Shown piece after piece: positions 36,048 through 48,460 of a stretch of DNA of 64,000 nucleotides. Position 1 is the stretch's first letter; each line of letters opens with the position of its first letter. This DNA is from Nymphaea colorata (taxonomy: Eukaryota > Streptophyta > Magnoliopsida > Nymphaeales > Nymphaeaceae). The stretch covers positions 6,926,853 to 6,990,852 of the forward strand of contig NC_045141.1 in assembly GCF_008831285.2 (NCBI RefSeq), in the 5' to 3' direction. The notes below the pieces were generated by a model. The model was not told where the DNA came from. It worked only from the letters and a program-made list of their open reading frames with translations, and made no database searches. Both the position numbers and the translations under genes were made by a program.

Positions 36048-39000
36048 ATGGCATCTCAACCACTAACACCAGAAGGAAACTCCTACAGTATGGCTGCGGC
36101 ATCACCAAAACTGGATCCGACACCATGAATCTGCCGCTTTCAGGCCTGATCTCCTCCATCATACCTGCTCCCACTAGTCTTCAGCATTTCCTATCCATAA
36201 AATTGTCTTTCGACAACTACTTCCTTTGAAAATCTCAGTTCATTCATATGCTTAAGAGTTATAATATGATGGGATATATTTATGGGTCATTCAAGTGTCG
36301 AGACGAGTTCTTGTCCAGTGAAAATGACAATGGAACAAATTTAAATCCAGCCTTTCTGGAATGGAATCGAGGTGATCAACTTCTACTAAGTTGGATCATC
36401 TCATCGTTAAGTGAAGTACATAGTCAAGTCATTGGTCTTGATTCATCGTACAAATCTTGGACCACTATAAAGCGTATCTACGCTGCTCAGTTTAGAGCAA
36501 AGGTGCAAAAACTAAAATATGCCCTGCAAAACCTGAAAAAGGGAACTGAATCTATAACAACATATTTTCACAAGGCCAAAGGCATAGTTCATCAATTTGC
36601 TACGGCCTCCAAACGAATCGACGAAGAGGATCTTGTTATGAACATTCTCTCTGGACTTCCCACCGAGGAATATGGTACTCTGAAAATTTCCTTGTGCACT
36701 CGCGTCAATGATATAAATTTCAAGGAGTTATATTCTTTATTTCTTATTCAAGAAAATCTGAAATTTCGAAATCTAGAAATTTTGAAGACCCTTCAGCCTA
36801 TATAGTGCATCGACAAAATTTCAAGAATCATAACTATCGTGGAAAAATTGAACAGCAAAGAGGGCATCCAAGAAACCATCATCAGGATAAATCTCTTAGT
36901 TGTCATGCTTGTGGGAATCGTGGACATTTTGCTTCTCATGCCAAACTGTATGTCAAGTTTACAGGAAACCAGGACATGGTGTATTAAATTGCAAATTATA
37001 TAAATTTCAAAAGGAATCATCTTTCCCAAAAGCTTATCATATGGAAACTATACCTCATACTGATGACAGATCTTGGTATCCAGACATCGGCACTACCCAT
37101 CACGTGACTGCCGACCTAAATAACCTATTTGTTCATTCAAAATATCGTGGGCAGGATCAGTTGAGAGTTGGAAATGGTGCTAGTCTTCAAATAAAAAATG
37201 TTGGTCATGTTTCTCTACAGCTCGGACTCAAAATTTTTTAATAAATAATGTGCTGCATGTTCCTACTATTTCCAAGAATCTACTATCTTTGCATAAATTT
37301 GACTATGACAATGATGTTATTTTTGAATTTGACACAAATCATTGATATGTTAAGAATCGGACAACGGGGGGGGGGGGGGGGGGACTTTTGGAGGGAGCAA
37401 ATAAAGGAGGCTTATATCAGCTAAAGTTATAACAATATGCAGCTTGCTAGAAAATAGCACTTGTGGGAGAACGGGCCTTAGTTGATAATTGGCACTGTCG
37501 AATGGGACATCCTAATTGTAGAACTGTGATGCATGTTTTGAATAAATTTAATTTACCTATTGACAGCAAGTTTTATAATAAGATATGTGATGCATGTCAA
37601 AAAGGGAAAAGTCATGCTCTTCCTTTTGCATTGAAACAACATAAGATTGATGCTCCACTTGATTTGATTTTCACTGATGTTTGAGGGCCATCAGCTACTT
37701 CATCTTTACATGGTTATAGCTACTATGTTAACTTTATGGATGCATTCTCTCGCTTTTCTTGGATATACATTATCAACAATAGATCAGATGTTCTCTCTGT
37801 TTTTAAAACTTTTTAAGTTATGGTAGAATGACAATTTGATCAAAAAATCAAGCCACAAAGCGAGTACAGAGGAGAATATCAAATTGTTTCCACCTACCTC
37901 AAACAAATTGGTATTGTTCATAAAGTAGCTTGTCTACATGCTTACCAGCAAAATGGCAGCATAGAAAGCAAACATAGACATATAGTTGACATCGGGTTGA
38001 CGCTTCTCGCACATGCAAACTTGCCTTATAAATATTGGGATTTTGCCTTTAGAACTGCTGTCTTCTTGATCAATAAAGTGCCAACTCAGGTTCTTAAAAT
38101 TAAGTCACCTTATCAAATTTTGTTCAAAAACTCTCCAGATTATAAATTTTCAAAGTTTTTTGGATGTGCTTGCTATTCATGTCTACGTGATTTCAACTCT
38201 CACAAATTGCAGTTTCGCAGCAAACAATATGTCTTTTTTGGTTCCAGCAGCATGCACAAAGGATACATTGCTTCGATCAAGATACGAGCAAACTTCTTAT
38301 CAATAGACATGTGGTATTTGATGAAGGTGTATACCCCTTCAAAATCTCGGCGTCATCAACCAAACCCAATGAACCTACACCCACACTCCCCTTAGTCATA
38401 ACCATGCCATCCCAAACCGTACCACATCCACCAAACCATGCACAATCCAAGCTGTGCCACATCCATCAAATCTTATACAACCTCTAGCATCCAATCTCTT
38501 AACTCAACCAACCTCTCCCATTCATTCCCCCTCTACCACCATCTCCCCTAACCAAGATACGCCAATTGAACCTACACCACCACAACCGAACCCTACACCC
38601 CCTCCAACATTCTCCAAACCACATTGATCCCATACCATGCTCACACGGTCCCAAACTAGTTCTCTAAAGCACAAAACCTATACCATCTCCAAATATCCTC
38701 TCCCTAAGATTCATCTCACCCATCTAAATCTTGAAACCGAACCTCATATTGTGTCTCAAGCCTTCAAACATATTCATGAAAGCTGAACTTGCAGCTCTAA
38801 ACAACAATCACACATGGACCCTTGTCCCGCCACCTCCCTCTACTAATATTATTGGTTCAAAATGAGTTTTTCGTATCAAAAGGAAAGCTAATGGCACACT
38901 TGAACGGTACAAAGCTCGCTTAGTCGCCAAGGACTATACCCAAGAACATGATATTGACTACTTTGAAACCTTCAGTCTAATAGTCAAACATTCACTGTAC

Positions 39001-40260
39001 AAGTTCTCCTCATGATTGCCATCACCTATGGTTGGACTGTTCGACGACTTGATGTTCACAATGCTTTCTTTCATGGCGTTTTCACTGAGAAGGTATATAT
39101 GGCTCAGCCCCCAGGCTTCATTGGTGACTGATTTCCTCATCATGTTTGTCAGTTGCATAAGGCCATCTATGGTTTAAAACAGTCTCCTCGCGCCTGGTTC
39201 CATCGACTTACTACCTTCTTGGTTTCATTGGGTTTCGTTAACTCTAAAGTGGATCTCTCTTTTTATGCGGTTGCAGCAAGATTCAACACTATATATTTTA
39301 GTTTATGTCGACGACATCATTATTACAGGCAATAATGATATTATGATTCAGTCTATTATTCATACTCTAGACAAAGAGTTTGGCATCAAAGACCTTCGCC
39401 TCCTACACTATTTTTTGGGCAGACAAGCAACATTCTCTTCCAAAGGTCTGTTTATTTCTCAAGAAAAGTACATGCTTGATCTTCTCCAGAGAGCAAACAT
39501 GGTTGAAGCAAAATCCCACTCTAAACCCATGTCCACCACCTTTAAGCTGCCCAAACATGCTGGGGAGCCCTTATTTGATCTCACTCCTTATCGGCAACTT
39601 GTTGGCGCACTGCAATATCTTACACTTACGAGCCCCGATCTCTCCTTTGTTGTTAACAAAGTTTGTCCGTACATGCACCATCCTACTGCTGTATGCATAA
39701 CTGCGGTCAAACATATTTTACGTTATGTTAAGGTAATGCTATCATGTGGTCTACTTTTAAAACAAGCCACCAATTTTCAAATTGATGCTTACACAAATGG
39801 AGATTGGACTAGAAATATTGATGATCGAAACTCTACTGAAGGATTTGCCATCTTCATGGGTTCATCTTTTGTCTCTTGGTCTGCTCGCAAATAGCCTACT
39901 GTTGCTCGATCGAGCACCGCAGCTGAATACCATGCTCTAACGTCTTGTTCCTCTGAGGTTTTATGGCTCACAATTTTACTTCATGAATTACACATCACTA
40001 TGCCGCATGTTCCTCGTTTATGGTGTAATAACATAAGTGTTGCGCCTCTCTCTGCCAATCCTGTAGTTCATAATAAAAGCAAGCATATTGAGCTCAACGT
40101 CCATTTTGTTTGAAATCGCATCGCAAAAAGTCATCTTCAGGTTCACTATATTCCTAATGTTGATCAACTGGCTGACATTCTCACAAAGCCTCTCGCTCAA
40201 ACTACTTTTGACAACCTCAGATTCAAGCTAAACAGTCTTTCTCGAGCGTTCATCTTGCGG
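36048..40260 (+). pseudogene. Copia gag-pol polyprotein, broken
   Basis: The reading starts at ATG 36048 (MASQPLTPEGNSYSMAAAS), then shifts frame. Gag (UBN2) spans 36248-36790. Zinc knuckles follow, CHACGNRGHFASH (last Cys lost) and CQVYRKPGHGVLNC (second Cys is Tyr). The protease motif near 37080 reads YPDIGTTHHV where D-S/T-G is expected. Pre-integrase WHCRMGHP and CDACQKGKSH lie at 37480-37610. The integrase core has GYSYYVNFMDAFSRFSW, with the second acidic site SEYRGEY in place of S/TDxGGEF and the Glu in QNGSIESKHRH intact. Reverse transcriptase shows RRLDVHNAFFHG, KAIYGLKQSPRAW and LVYVDDIIITG. RNase H shows AYTNGDW, STAAEYHAL and SKHIELNVHFV. In-frame stops (for example at 37682, 37815 and 39892) and frameshifts make it inactive. 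Confidence 0.93.
37366..37383 (+). repeat. Homopolymer run of 18 G
   Basis: An unbroken (G)18 lies in the Copia protease-to-integrase linker. Such runs are rare in AT-rich plant DNA and prone to sequencing length error. Confidence 0.9.
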
Positions 40261-40266
40261 GAGGGA

Positions 40267-40678
40267 TAATAAGCCACACAACGATACACTCGGCAACAAC
40301 ACAAGCAGCTCCAATATTGACACTGGAGGAGATCACACCCATGCCAACAAGATTGTCGCTGGAGGAGATCAAGCCCATGCCAACAACATCAGATCCAAAA
40401 TTGTACCTAAAAGATATCACACCCATGCTAAAGATAACGTCCATCTCAATATGGAAACTATGTCAGAAAAAGGGGAAACTCATGATTTTGTAAATCAATT
40501 AAATCCCAAAAAATGTGGGACTGACATGCATGCAGATTGAATATAAATAAAATCTCTTGTCTTGTGAAATTAACAAGAAAGAGATTTCCTATCGTGGACG
40601 TAGACTAAAAGTTGAACCATATTAAATGGTGTCTTCTCCTCTTTTACTGTCTTCTCTTCTTTGGCGTGTGGTTTTCTA
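40267..40678 (+). repeat. 3' LTR of the Copia element
   Basis: It starts TAATAAGCCACACAA and ends GTGGTTTTCTA, aligning over its whole length with 35608-36021. It is preceded by the purine tract GCGGGAGGGA. Confidence 0.93.
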
Positions 40679-40683
40679 GAGAG

Positions 40684-41100
40684 TATTGAGGTATATATGA
40701 TAAATATAATCCCAACTCAGTTTCAGCTTACTCTGTCTACTTGAGCTGAAACTCCTAAAAACATGTGAGAGAAAGTGCTCATAATTGAATTAAACTTGAA
40801 CCAAGATGAATAAACTCAAATCAAATTAAAAGAAGCTTGATTTATACATGATGAACATGGTCCTCATCGGTTTTAGCTTACTCTATTGGGTTGAGATTAA
40901 ATTCAGCTCAAACCTCTAGAAATAGGAGAGAGAAAGTACTTGAAAATGAATTGAACTCAGATTGAGATCAATAAACTCAAACTGTACTAAAGGAAGCTTG
41001 ATTTCTACATGTTAAACATGGTCCTAACTCGATTTTAGCTCATATTTTTAGGTTGAGTTTAAATTCAGCTAAAGAAAGGTAAGAGAAAGACCCAGTGAGA
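40684..41100. repeat. Short degenerate tandem repeat, about 150-162-bp period
   Basis: AGCTTGATTTMTACATGWTRAACATGGTCCT occurs at 40834 and 40995. TTTAGCTYAYTCT-like blocks occur at 40722, 40872 and 41034. The Copia element inserted at the left edge of this sequence. No gene is seen. Confidence 0.65.
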
Positions 41101-42975
41101 ACTTGTAAATTAGGATAGAGCTGAAACTTGGATTGGATGACTCACAATAAATTAAATAAAACTTTCTCTCTAGTAAGGTAAACTTATTTTGACTTGGTTG
41201 AGCTAAAGATCATAGTTTTGAGTTCTACGAATCTACACGAATTAAATTGAAGTATAGGGGAGTTGGCTTCAGAATGGCATGAACCCAGTGAGCTAACTTT
41301 GGTGACTTCTGAGGCCTAATTGCTCAAATGTAAGGTAATTCTTGAAAATTTAGTGAAAATCTCCTATTTATTAGGTCATAATGCCAGGATGCATGGGCAA
41401 AGTGGCAATTTTCAGCTCAAACAACATAGGTGGTGTTCCTGAACTGCCAATTGGATGGGCATGCCTCCCAGAGCTCATCTTGCTCATTGTCCTTTTACCC
41501 TTCTTTTTCTGGAGGCCCCTTCTCCCTTAGGAAAGGAGATATGCAACATGGGTCTATGTATCCAATGCTGGTGTAAAATGTGTCTGTTTAGCTCAAACAT
41601 AGTCATTTGTTCTTAAAATTTGGTCTTTGAAAATCAATTTTGAAATCTCAAGGTAAATGGTAAGAAGTCTTTTTGAACTTATAAAATTTTGCATATTCAC
41701 AGATGCCCCTCTTTGTTACTGAACTGAAAACTATGCATAATTGTAAAGATTGAAAACCTATCCTAAAAATGATGGACTTTTGAAAAGGAAAATATATTTG
41801 AGATATATAAAAAATACCTAATATAAATACTAATACAATGCTTGTGAAAACGCTTGAAATGTTTGTAAAATCTCTATGTTGGAGTACTTGTATGCTTGTG
41901 AAGTGTGAAAAAAGTGTGAAAAGCTTATGTGAATGTGAAAATTCTTGTAAAATTTATGCAACAAAATACATGTTCTTGTATGCTTGTTTATACCGATATG
42001 CAAAAATTTCACATAAATGTGACTATGTAAGTGCTTGTGAAATACTTGGGAACTAACAAAATGTTTGTAAATTTGATAAAATTCCTTTGCTCATGTCTCT
42101 TGTATCTTGTTAGGACTGTATGATTTCATTTACTGCACAGGCATATTCTTTTAGCTAATGTTATAAGATTTGTTTGTGATAAACTGATAATTATTCTTTC
42201 ATTTCTACATGATGATCGATAAAGAATCAGTTTCTATGTCATAGGATTTCTTAACGCAAGATTTGTCATTGTCCAGACTCTATTGACTCAAACGATCTTG
42301 GCTTTTCAGCAAGCATTTTGCTTGTTTTGTTCTTGAATTTTAGCCATTTTTAGCCCTTTTGTCATTGTTGTTGCTTTCTTGATATTTCAGGCCGACCTTC
42401 ACTTATAAGAAAAATACTTCACCAGCCCACAAACTATTATGATGCTTCATTTCTTGTATAGTCATGCAGCTTTGTCATGTATAATGTCATATTTATTAGG
42501 CTTTCTACTGAACCCTTGTATTGAATTTTGTATTGGTAGCTCCCAAACAATTGGTGAGGGTATAAGTGTATAACACCCCTCAGACTTGCTTGAGTTCAGA
42601 AGGTTGTAGAAGACAGAACTAGAAAAATATTCATAGATCATATAATTTATAGAATAGATGCAAATCAACTTTACGTTACCTGATAATTTCAAGTACTGAT
42701 ATAGTGGAACGACCCCCAAGCCCATCTCTCAATGCTTATTTTTCACGTATTGCCCATTTTGCTCTGGTTAACTCAATCTTTTGTTCTCCAATTGATTATT
42801 GATAAGCTCTAGTTTTACTAGGGGATTAAAGACATTTCCAAGACTTTTCATTGTCTCTATTTTCTTGAGTTTTTTTCATGGCATATAACATGATCTTATC
42901 AAAATTTTCATCTTATGATGATTATTACATCATTGGCTGAAATTTTTCTTGATCTTTTTGAGAAATTGAAATCAT
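41101..42975. other. No gene recognised
   Basis: AT-rich sequence. Bases 41830-42060 repeat the theme ATGCTTGTGAAAA/ TGTGAAAAGTGTG in a degenerate way. Nothing else is recognised on either strand. Confidence 0.4.
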
Positions 42976-43094
42976 TAAGGGGCCGTTTGATGGCTGGAAA
43001 CCATGGAAACGGAAAAACATTTTCAAAAATATATTTTTAGAATTGAGAAAAAGGAAAAAAATTTCCATATTTCCAAAACAAGCTTGTGTTTGTT

Positions 43095-43362
43095 AAGGAG
43101 GAGGAGGAGGAAGAAGGGAAGGGAAGGGAAGGAGGAGGAGGAAGAAGGGAAGGCAAGGGAAAGGAAGGAGGAGGAGGAAGAAGGGAAGGGAAGGGAAGGA
43201 GGAGGAGGAGGAGGAAGGGAAGGGAAGGAGGAGGAGGAGGAGGAAGGGAAGGGAAGGATGAGGAGGAGGAGGAAGGGAAGGGAAGGGAAGGAGGGAGGAG
43301 GAAGAAGGGAAGGGAATAGAGGAGGAGGAGGAAGAAGAAAGGAAGGGAAGGAGGGAGGATTT
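43095..43362. repeat. Polypurine tandem repeat (GGAGGAGGAGGAAGAAGGGAA-like units)
   Basis: About 270 bases are almost only G and A. They are built from GGA triplets alternating with AAGGGAAGGGAAGG blocks in units of roughly 30-45 bp. The only interruptions are single C or T bases near 43151, 43258 and 43317. Confidence 0.95.
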
Positions 43363-43424
43363 TGTGGATGATGGCCGTCAGGCGGTGCCATCGGCGGCGG
43401 TGGGGGACGTGGGGAGGTGGCCTC

Positions 43425-43700
43425 GCCTGCCCTCCTCCCCTTCTTCCCCTCTTCTCCTTCCCTCCTCGCCGTCCCCTCTTCCCCTTCTTCCCCTCTTCTC
43501 CTCGCCGTCCCCTCTTCTCCTTCCCTCCTCGCCGTGCCCTCTTCCCCTCTTCTCCTTCCCTCCTCGCCGTGCCCTCCTCCCCTTCTCCCTCTTCCCTCAT
43601 TCCCTTCCTCCTTCTTCCTCCTCAATCCTTCCTTTCTTCCTCCTTCTTCCTCCTCCCTCCTTCCCTTCCTTCTCCTCCTCCTCCCTTCCTCAGCGTCCCT
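43425..43700. repeat. Polypyrimidine tandem repeat complementary to the polypurine block
   Basis: This block is mostly C and T: CCTCCTCCCCTTCTTCCCCTCTTCTCCTTCCC-type units with interspersed CGCCGT. It is broadly complementary to 43095-43362, so the pair can fold into a large imperfect hairpin. Confidence 0.93.
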
Positions 43701-43902
43701 TCTTCCTCCCAACGGTCAAAAAAATTTTTCTGGAAAAATTTTTTTACCCCTGGCTGGAAAAAATTTTCCAAAAATATTTTTCCATTTCCAATTTTAACGG
43801 TAAAAAAAAAAATTCTAAGTTTGATGGAGAGGAAAAATTTTAAAATTTTGAATTTTTTTTCTACTGCTACAGTAAATTTCCAGGGCATCAAACGTGCCCT
43901 AA

Positions 43903-44189
43903 GTTCTTGTAAGTTACAATATGATAACTTGTAAGGAATGTCCATCAAGCTTCAAGTAATTATATGAAAATGTGCACCGAAGTGTGAAACTACGTACCAA
44001 AGTATGAAAATGAGTGTTGAGATGTGTGTACTTGTATACACCAAAGCATGAAATCTTACGCAATGATAAGTTAATTTGGGGGCATTGAAGTACGAAACCT
44101 TATGCTAATACATGTTTACTTGTGTGCGGCGCAGCACGAAATCATATACTAGAATGCAGAAGTTTGAAACTCTTTGACAACTAGCCCCA
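43903..44189. other. No gene seen
   Basis: Degenerate repeats of ACYAAAGYATGAAAxCTTA lie at 43975-44110. Nothing coding is recognised. Confidence 0.4.
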
Positions 44190-47100
44190 CACCTGCAATG
44201 CAATTTCACACTCTACAAATACATGCTAGTTGTTCTCTACTGCCCTCTTAAATAGGAAACATCTATAGCTATTGACATACCATGTTTCTGAAGCCTATTC
44301 ATGGTTAAAAGTCTATAATGACTAGCAATGAAAATGATCCAACTAGCCCTCACTAGAATAGTTGACCTCTAGAAATTGTTCCTCCAATTTTTAATTGGTC
44401 CTTTCCACCTAATAGCATGCCACATATCAACAGATTGGAGGCTTTTTAGGTCTAGAGTCCTACAAACCAGTTTACCTCATTCATCATTAAGAAATAGAGT
44501 TTCAAGGAATTGGAGGGCAAGCTACATGCATCTAATCTCCATTATAGTGGCCCCTTTTGCACAAGCTACCAACAGGTTTGGGATCTTGGAGACTCTCTCG
44601 TAATCCTGCCCATCTGTTTGCTAAAGAAGGATCCCATCGTACCACCAATCAGACCAGAAGTTAATATTTTACCAACTATTAACTTTGAACTTATCCATTC
44701 TTTCAATCTTACCCCATCATCGCCCAAGGCTGATCCAACTTCTAGCCCCTTCCATCCCTTTTTGATTGTCCATAGACTTTTACCTTTTTTGATGCTAGCA
44801 AGTAGGACTTCATTCACCTCATTTAATGGGCAAATGCCTATTCCTCCTTCATTCTTCGGCCTACATATCAGCCTCCATGCTAGTTTTTGCACTTTCTTAT
44901 GATTGCTAGACTCAGTCCATAAGAAGTCTTCCATACACCTTTCTAGTTTCTCGAGCATGACTCTCAGAAATTTGAATACCTACATCCAAAAGACGGTCAT
45001 AGGGCAAATATTAGTGTTAATAAAGCATGCATATCGGACATGTGATAACAGATTTGCTTTCCAAGTGGACTTCTTTGCCTTTCAATTTAAACATTAGTTT
45101 TCCACAAAATTCCTCTATGAGGTTTCTCGCAAATAGTGGCATCCCAAAGATAGTCCATGGAAAGATTGACAGGAAGTTAGCAAAGCAACCTTCACTCTTG
45201 AAACATTGAAAGTGAATAGAGAAGATTTGGAACAGTTTATAATAAAGCTAACTCCCTACTCTAGCTGCCCCAGAAAGCTACTAATCCCCTGAAGAGACTT
45301 GAACATGATCTCACTAAATAATAAAACATCATTAACTATAAAAATTAGGAACAATTCTCTTGTTGGATGAAATACTGATAGTATTTCTTCGAATCTTGTT
45401 CCTGAGCCCCCAAGATACAACTTCCATCACTAGAATAAACAAATAGGGTGATATAATATCACCCTATCTCAATCCTCTCCTTATAAGAAATTTCCTTTCA
45501 CTTTCTCCATTTAACATCACCGAATAGGAAATTGATGGAACAGAAACCAACAATATATGAATCCACAAAAAATGGAATCCCAGCAATTACAGACTATTTC
45601 TAAGGAATTCCCAAGACATACAATCATACGCTTTAGAAAGATCAAGCCTGAGACAAGCAACTTCCTCTTTCTACTTGTTTAGAAGTTGGATGATATCACT
45701 AGTTAGAGCAATGTGATCGTGAATTACTCTTGATTTAACAAATGCTCTTTAATTAACTCCTACCAGGTGCCTTAGTGGCTCCTTCATACTGTTGACCAAC
45801 TTTCACAATGATCTTGTACAGGCTATTGCACAAGGCAATAGGTTTAAAGTCTTCAATTCTGGTAGCTCCTTGCTTTTTTGGGATGAGCATAAGTGTAGTA
45901 ATATTTACACTTTTCACCATACTACCTATTCTAAAAAATATTGCTATAATTTTTCAAATGTTTATTTTGATTTCTTCTCACATAATTTGATAGGAGAAGC
46001 TTAGGTACCCATTGAGACCTGGGGCACTATCCTTGTCTAGGCTAAAAGTAGTATCCTTCACCTCCTTGAAGTATGATAAGGCTGAAAAAAAAAACATTAT
46101 CATCGTCTGAAATAGAGGCTCCATCAGCTATCTCATCTGAAAGCTCACCAATTGCCCCATCATTGCACACAAAAATTTTGAAGTACTCACTAGCAGCCTC
46201 AAAAGTCTCAGATGTCTTAGTAAACACATTTACATTCACCTCGATCCTACTAATTGTATTACATTGCATTCGGCCACCAATTAAAAGAATTTTTGTGTTT
46301 TTATCTTCATCTCTAAGTCATTTAACTCTAGATTTGTCTCTTCACATGATCTCCTCAAAATGAAGATCCTCTTCCAGTCTCAACCTGGAGCACCATCTTT
46401 AGTTTTTGCACCATGCGCACCATGGTGTAGCTATGATAAGCTTTGTGCCATTCATCAGAGACAATCTACTTATCTTCAATTGTGATGAGCCAAGGTTTAA
46501 GAACACTAAAGCCCCTTTTACAGCCCCCTTGGTAGGTAGGAGCTTTTACCTTGATTAAGACCACTTTGTGATCTGACATAGGGTGAGGAGTAGTATTCAA
46601 AGAGCAACGAAAAGAATTCACATTATCCAAAAAAAGCATTCACGAAGCCCCAGTCTAACTTGTATTGAATATTTTTACTATCTACTTGCCTGGTGGACCA
46701 AGTATAATGATTGTTGTTGTCATGAAGCTCTCTTAAGTTAACGTTGACTATGAAACTATTAAAAGTTACGGAAATTATTGAAAACTAGCACCTTCCCTGT
46801 TTTGTTTTGTACACTGTTGTGCATAGCATTAAAATCTCCTCATAATAGAATTATTATGCATATACACCAAAACTATTCAAACACATGGTTGAAGCCCAAG
46901 ATGTGAAGTATTCCAGCCAACTACCAACGATTACAAATACATTTTTCCACTTCTACTTTCCCTATTTTCCATAAACAGACTATCATGACTTTCCCATCTT
47001 CTGATTCCTCATTCTTTTGAATCTATCATACTAAGATCTCCGCATAATACTCTTAATCACCATCTCCTTTGCTTGAGAATAAATCAAAAAGTTGATTTGA

Positions 47101-48460
47101 GGTCGATTCCTTTGTATTAAACAGATGAGGCCCTGTTGAGCTGACAGCCTACTGGCTCTCCTCATATTCCAGCATAGGATCTTCATTCATTTGAGGCCAA
47201 CTATGTCCCCCCTTCCCAATCCCTAATCAAAAATTTTTATTAAACAATTCTTGCATGTTCTTTTTTCCTAATTCAAGTTGTATGGTCTCTTGACCTACGC
47301 AACTCCTTTCCTTTCTTCACTTGTGGTAAGTCGTTATCCATCCCTCTTCATCCTCTCTTTGAAAGTTATTCTCAATTAGAGGAGTACAAAGAGAGGGTGG
47401 AGCTTCTAAGACCGTAAATTATTTTCAGATTGCTACAAACAGGTGACCTCCTAATTGACTTGCTAGTCGATGTTTTGCTAGCCTCCGTGCCAACAATGGG
47501 TAAACAGGGGTTTTCTCCTTCTTTGTTTTGAAAGAGAATCCAGGCGGAACAATTTAATTTCCTCCAAGATTGACATTATCTGGTAAAGTAAAATGATTAC
47601 TTGAGGAAGATTTAGGGTTCTTCGCTGCATTGGCATTCGCACTGTTTTGCATAGTTGGTCTAGTCCCCTTCTTCTTTGCATTGTCAAAATGGTGCACAGT
47701 TGGGGATCTCCCTTGTTTGGCTGAGAGTTACTCCTACCCTTTCTTCTGCCCATGTTCAGTTGAGTTTCTATTGTGATTCTTCCTACCTTCTCCCCACCCT
47801 TCAACCTGTCATTTAAGCTCTTCTGCACCTGGGGGTTTTCTTCTATAGTCTACCCTTCAACTTTCTTCCCCACACTCTTGCAAGAAGCCCGGTTATGAGT
47901 GAGAGCTCCACATTGGTCTCAAAAACTGATTCTGCTTTCGTAGAGTACTTTTTGGGGAGTGCGTCTTGTCACCCCCAAGGTCTAAATTTAGCATCAAGAT
48001 TGAGATACCTGCCACAAACTTTCTCTCACTATATTATAGCAAAGCCAACTTTCTCTCACTACTTAATATTGACATCCTCTGCCACAAAATCACCCTTCAG
48101 ACCTCAAGTAATGCCCTTGAAGCAATCTTCATTCCAAAGTCACATAGGGAGCAACAAAATTTAAACCAAATAAGAGGTTTCCACTTATACTATCTTCATC
48201 CCTTTTCCTAGTTTCCAACTGCTTGCGATGAGCATGCGTCCTCCAACTCTCCCTGCTCAATGTTTCATAACCTCCTCAATTTCTGCTTTTGAGTCTACCC
48301 TCACCAAAAGACTTTCATTGTCCACAATAAAAAACTTTAGGTGTTTTAACGTTCACCTACTATTTTTTGTGCGTCGAAAAAAAAAAATGCATAATCTATG
48401 CCAGGACGATGACTTGCTTTCAACAATCCATCTAGGACAGCAAATCTAAAAGGCTCTTTT
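44190..48460 (-). pseudogene. L1-type LINE retrotransposon, decayed
   Basis: Reading 5' to 3' on the minus strand, about 48160-47880 carries an ORF1-like region: FKFCCSLCDFGMKIASRAL resembles the DUF4283 end, then a CCHC knuckle with CGALTHNRASC whose first Cys is lost. The endonuclease starts near 47185 (MKILCWNMRRA), with GDFNA near 46840 and SDHKVV near 46580. Reverse transcriptase shows LRLDLSKAYDCMSWEFL near 45640 and GDIISPYLFILVMEV near 45450. FIVNDVLLF near 45340 is in place of F-A-D-D, so the first catalytic Asp is Asn. The C-terminal part at 44958-44566 (EDFLWTESS, KLAWRLICRPKNEGGIGI) is followed by a zf-RVT-like stretch near 44330 (LLTMNRLQKHGMS). Stops are scattered throughout. 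Confidence 0.88.

Larger units (their letters stand above)
35608..40678 (+). mobile_element. Ty1/Copia LTR retrotransposon, complete but mutated, TA...TA ends
   Basis: LTRs of 414 bp (35608-36021) and 412 bp (40267-40678) flank a gag-pol interior. The 5-bp direct repeat GAGAG lies just outside both ends (35603-35607 and 40679-40683). This fixes the boundaries, so both LTRs run TAATAAGCC...TTTTCTA, that is TA...TA instead of the usual TG...CA. A tRNA-iMet primer site follows the left LTR, and a GGGAGGGA purine tract precedes the right one. Domain order gag, protease, integrase, reverse transcriptase, RNase H identifies Copia. By hand count the LTRs differ at about 10% of sites, so the insertion is old, probably a few million years at usual plant rates. 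Confidence 0.95.
42979..43899. mobile_element. PIF/Harbinger-like foldback element with polypurine and polypyrimidine arms
   Basis: The ends GGGGCCGTTTGATGGCTGGAAA and, on the complement, GGGCACGTTTGATGCCCTGGAAA are matching terminal inverted repeats. TAA lies just outside both (42976-42978 and 43900-43902), the 3-bp target duplication typical of PIF/Harbinger MITEs. Inside, AT-rich subterminal parts with TTTTCCAAAAATAT-like sequence are also complementary. The core is an almost pure purine block on the left and an almost pure pyrimidine block on the right, about 60 bp apart. No transposase is present. Long frames on both strands (up to 229 codons of Gly/Glu/Arg or Pro/Ser/Leu) come from the repeats. 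Confidence 0.85.

Noticed and set aside
43003-43943. Long Gly/Glu/Arg-rich and Pro/Ser-rich frames on both strands
   Set aside because: They are translations of the GGA/CCT repeat blocks inside a MITE and extend through both complementary strands.
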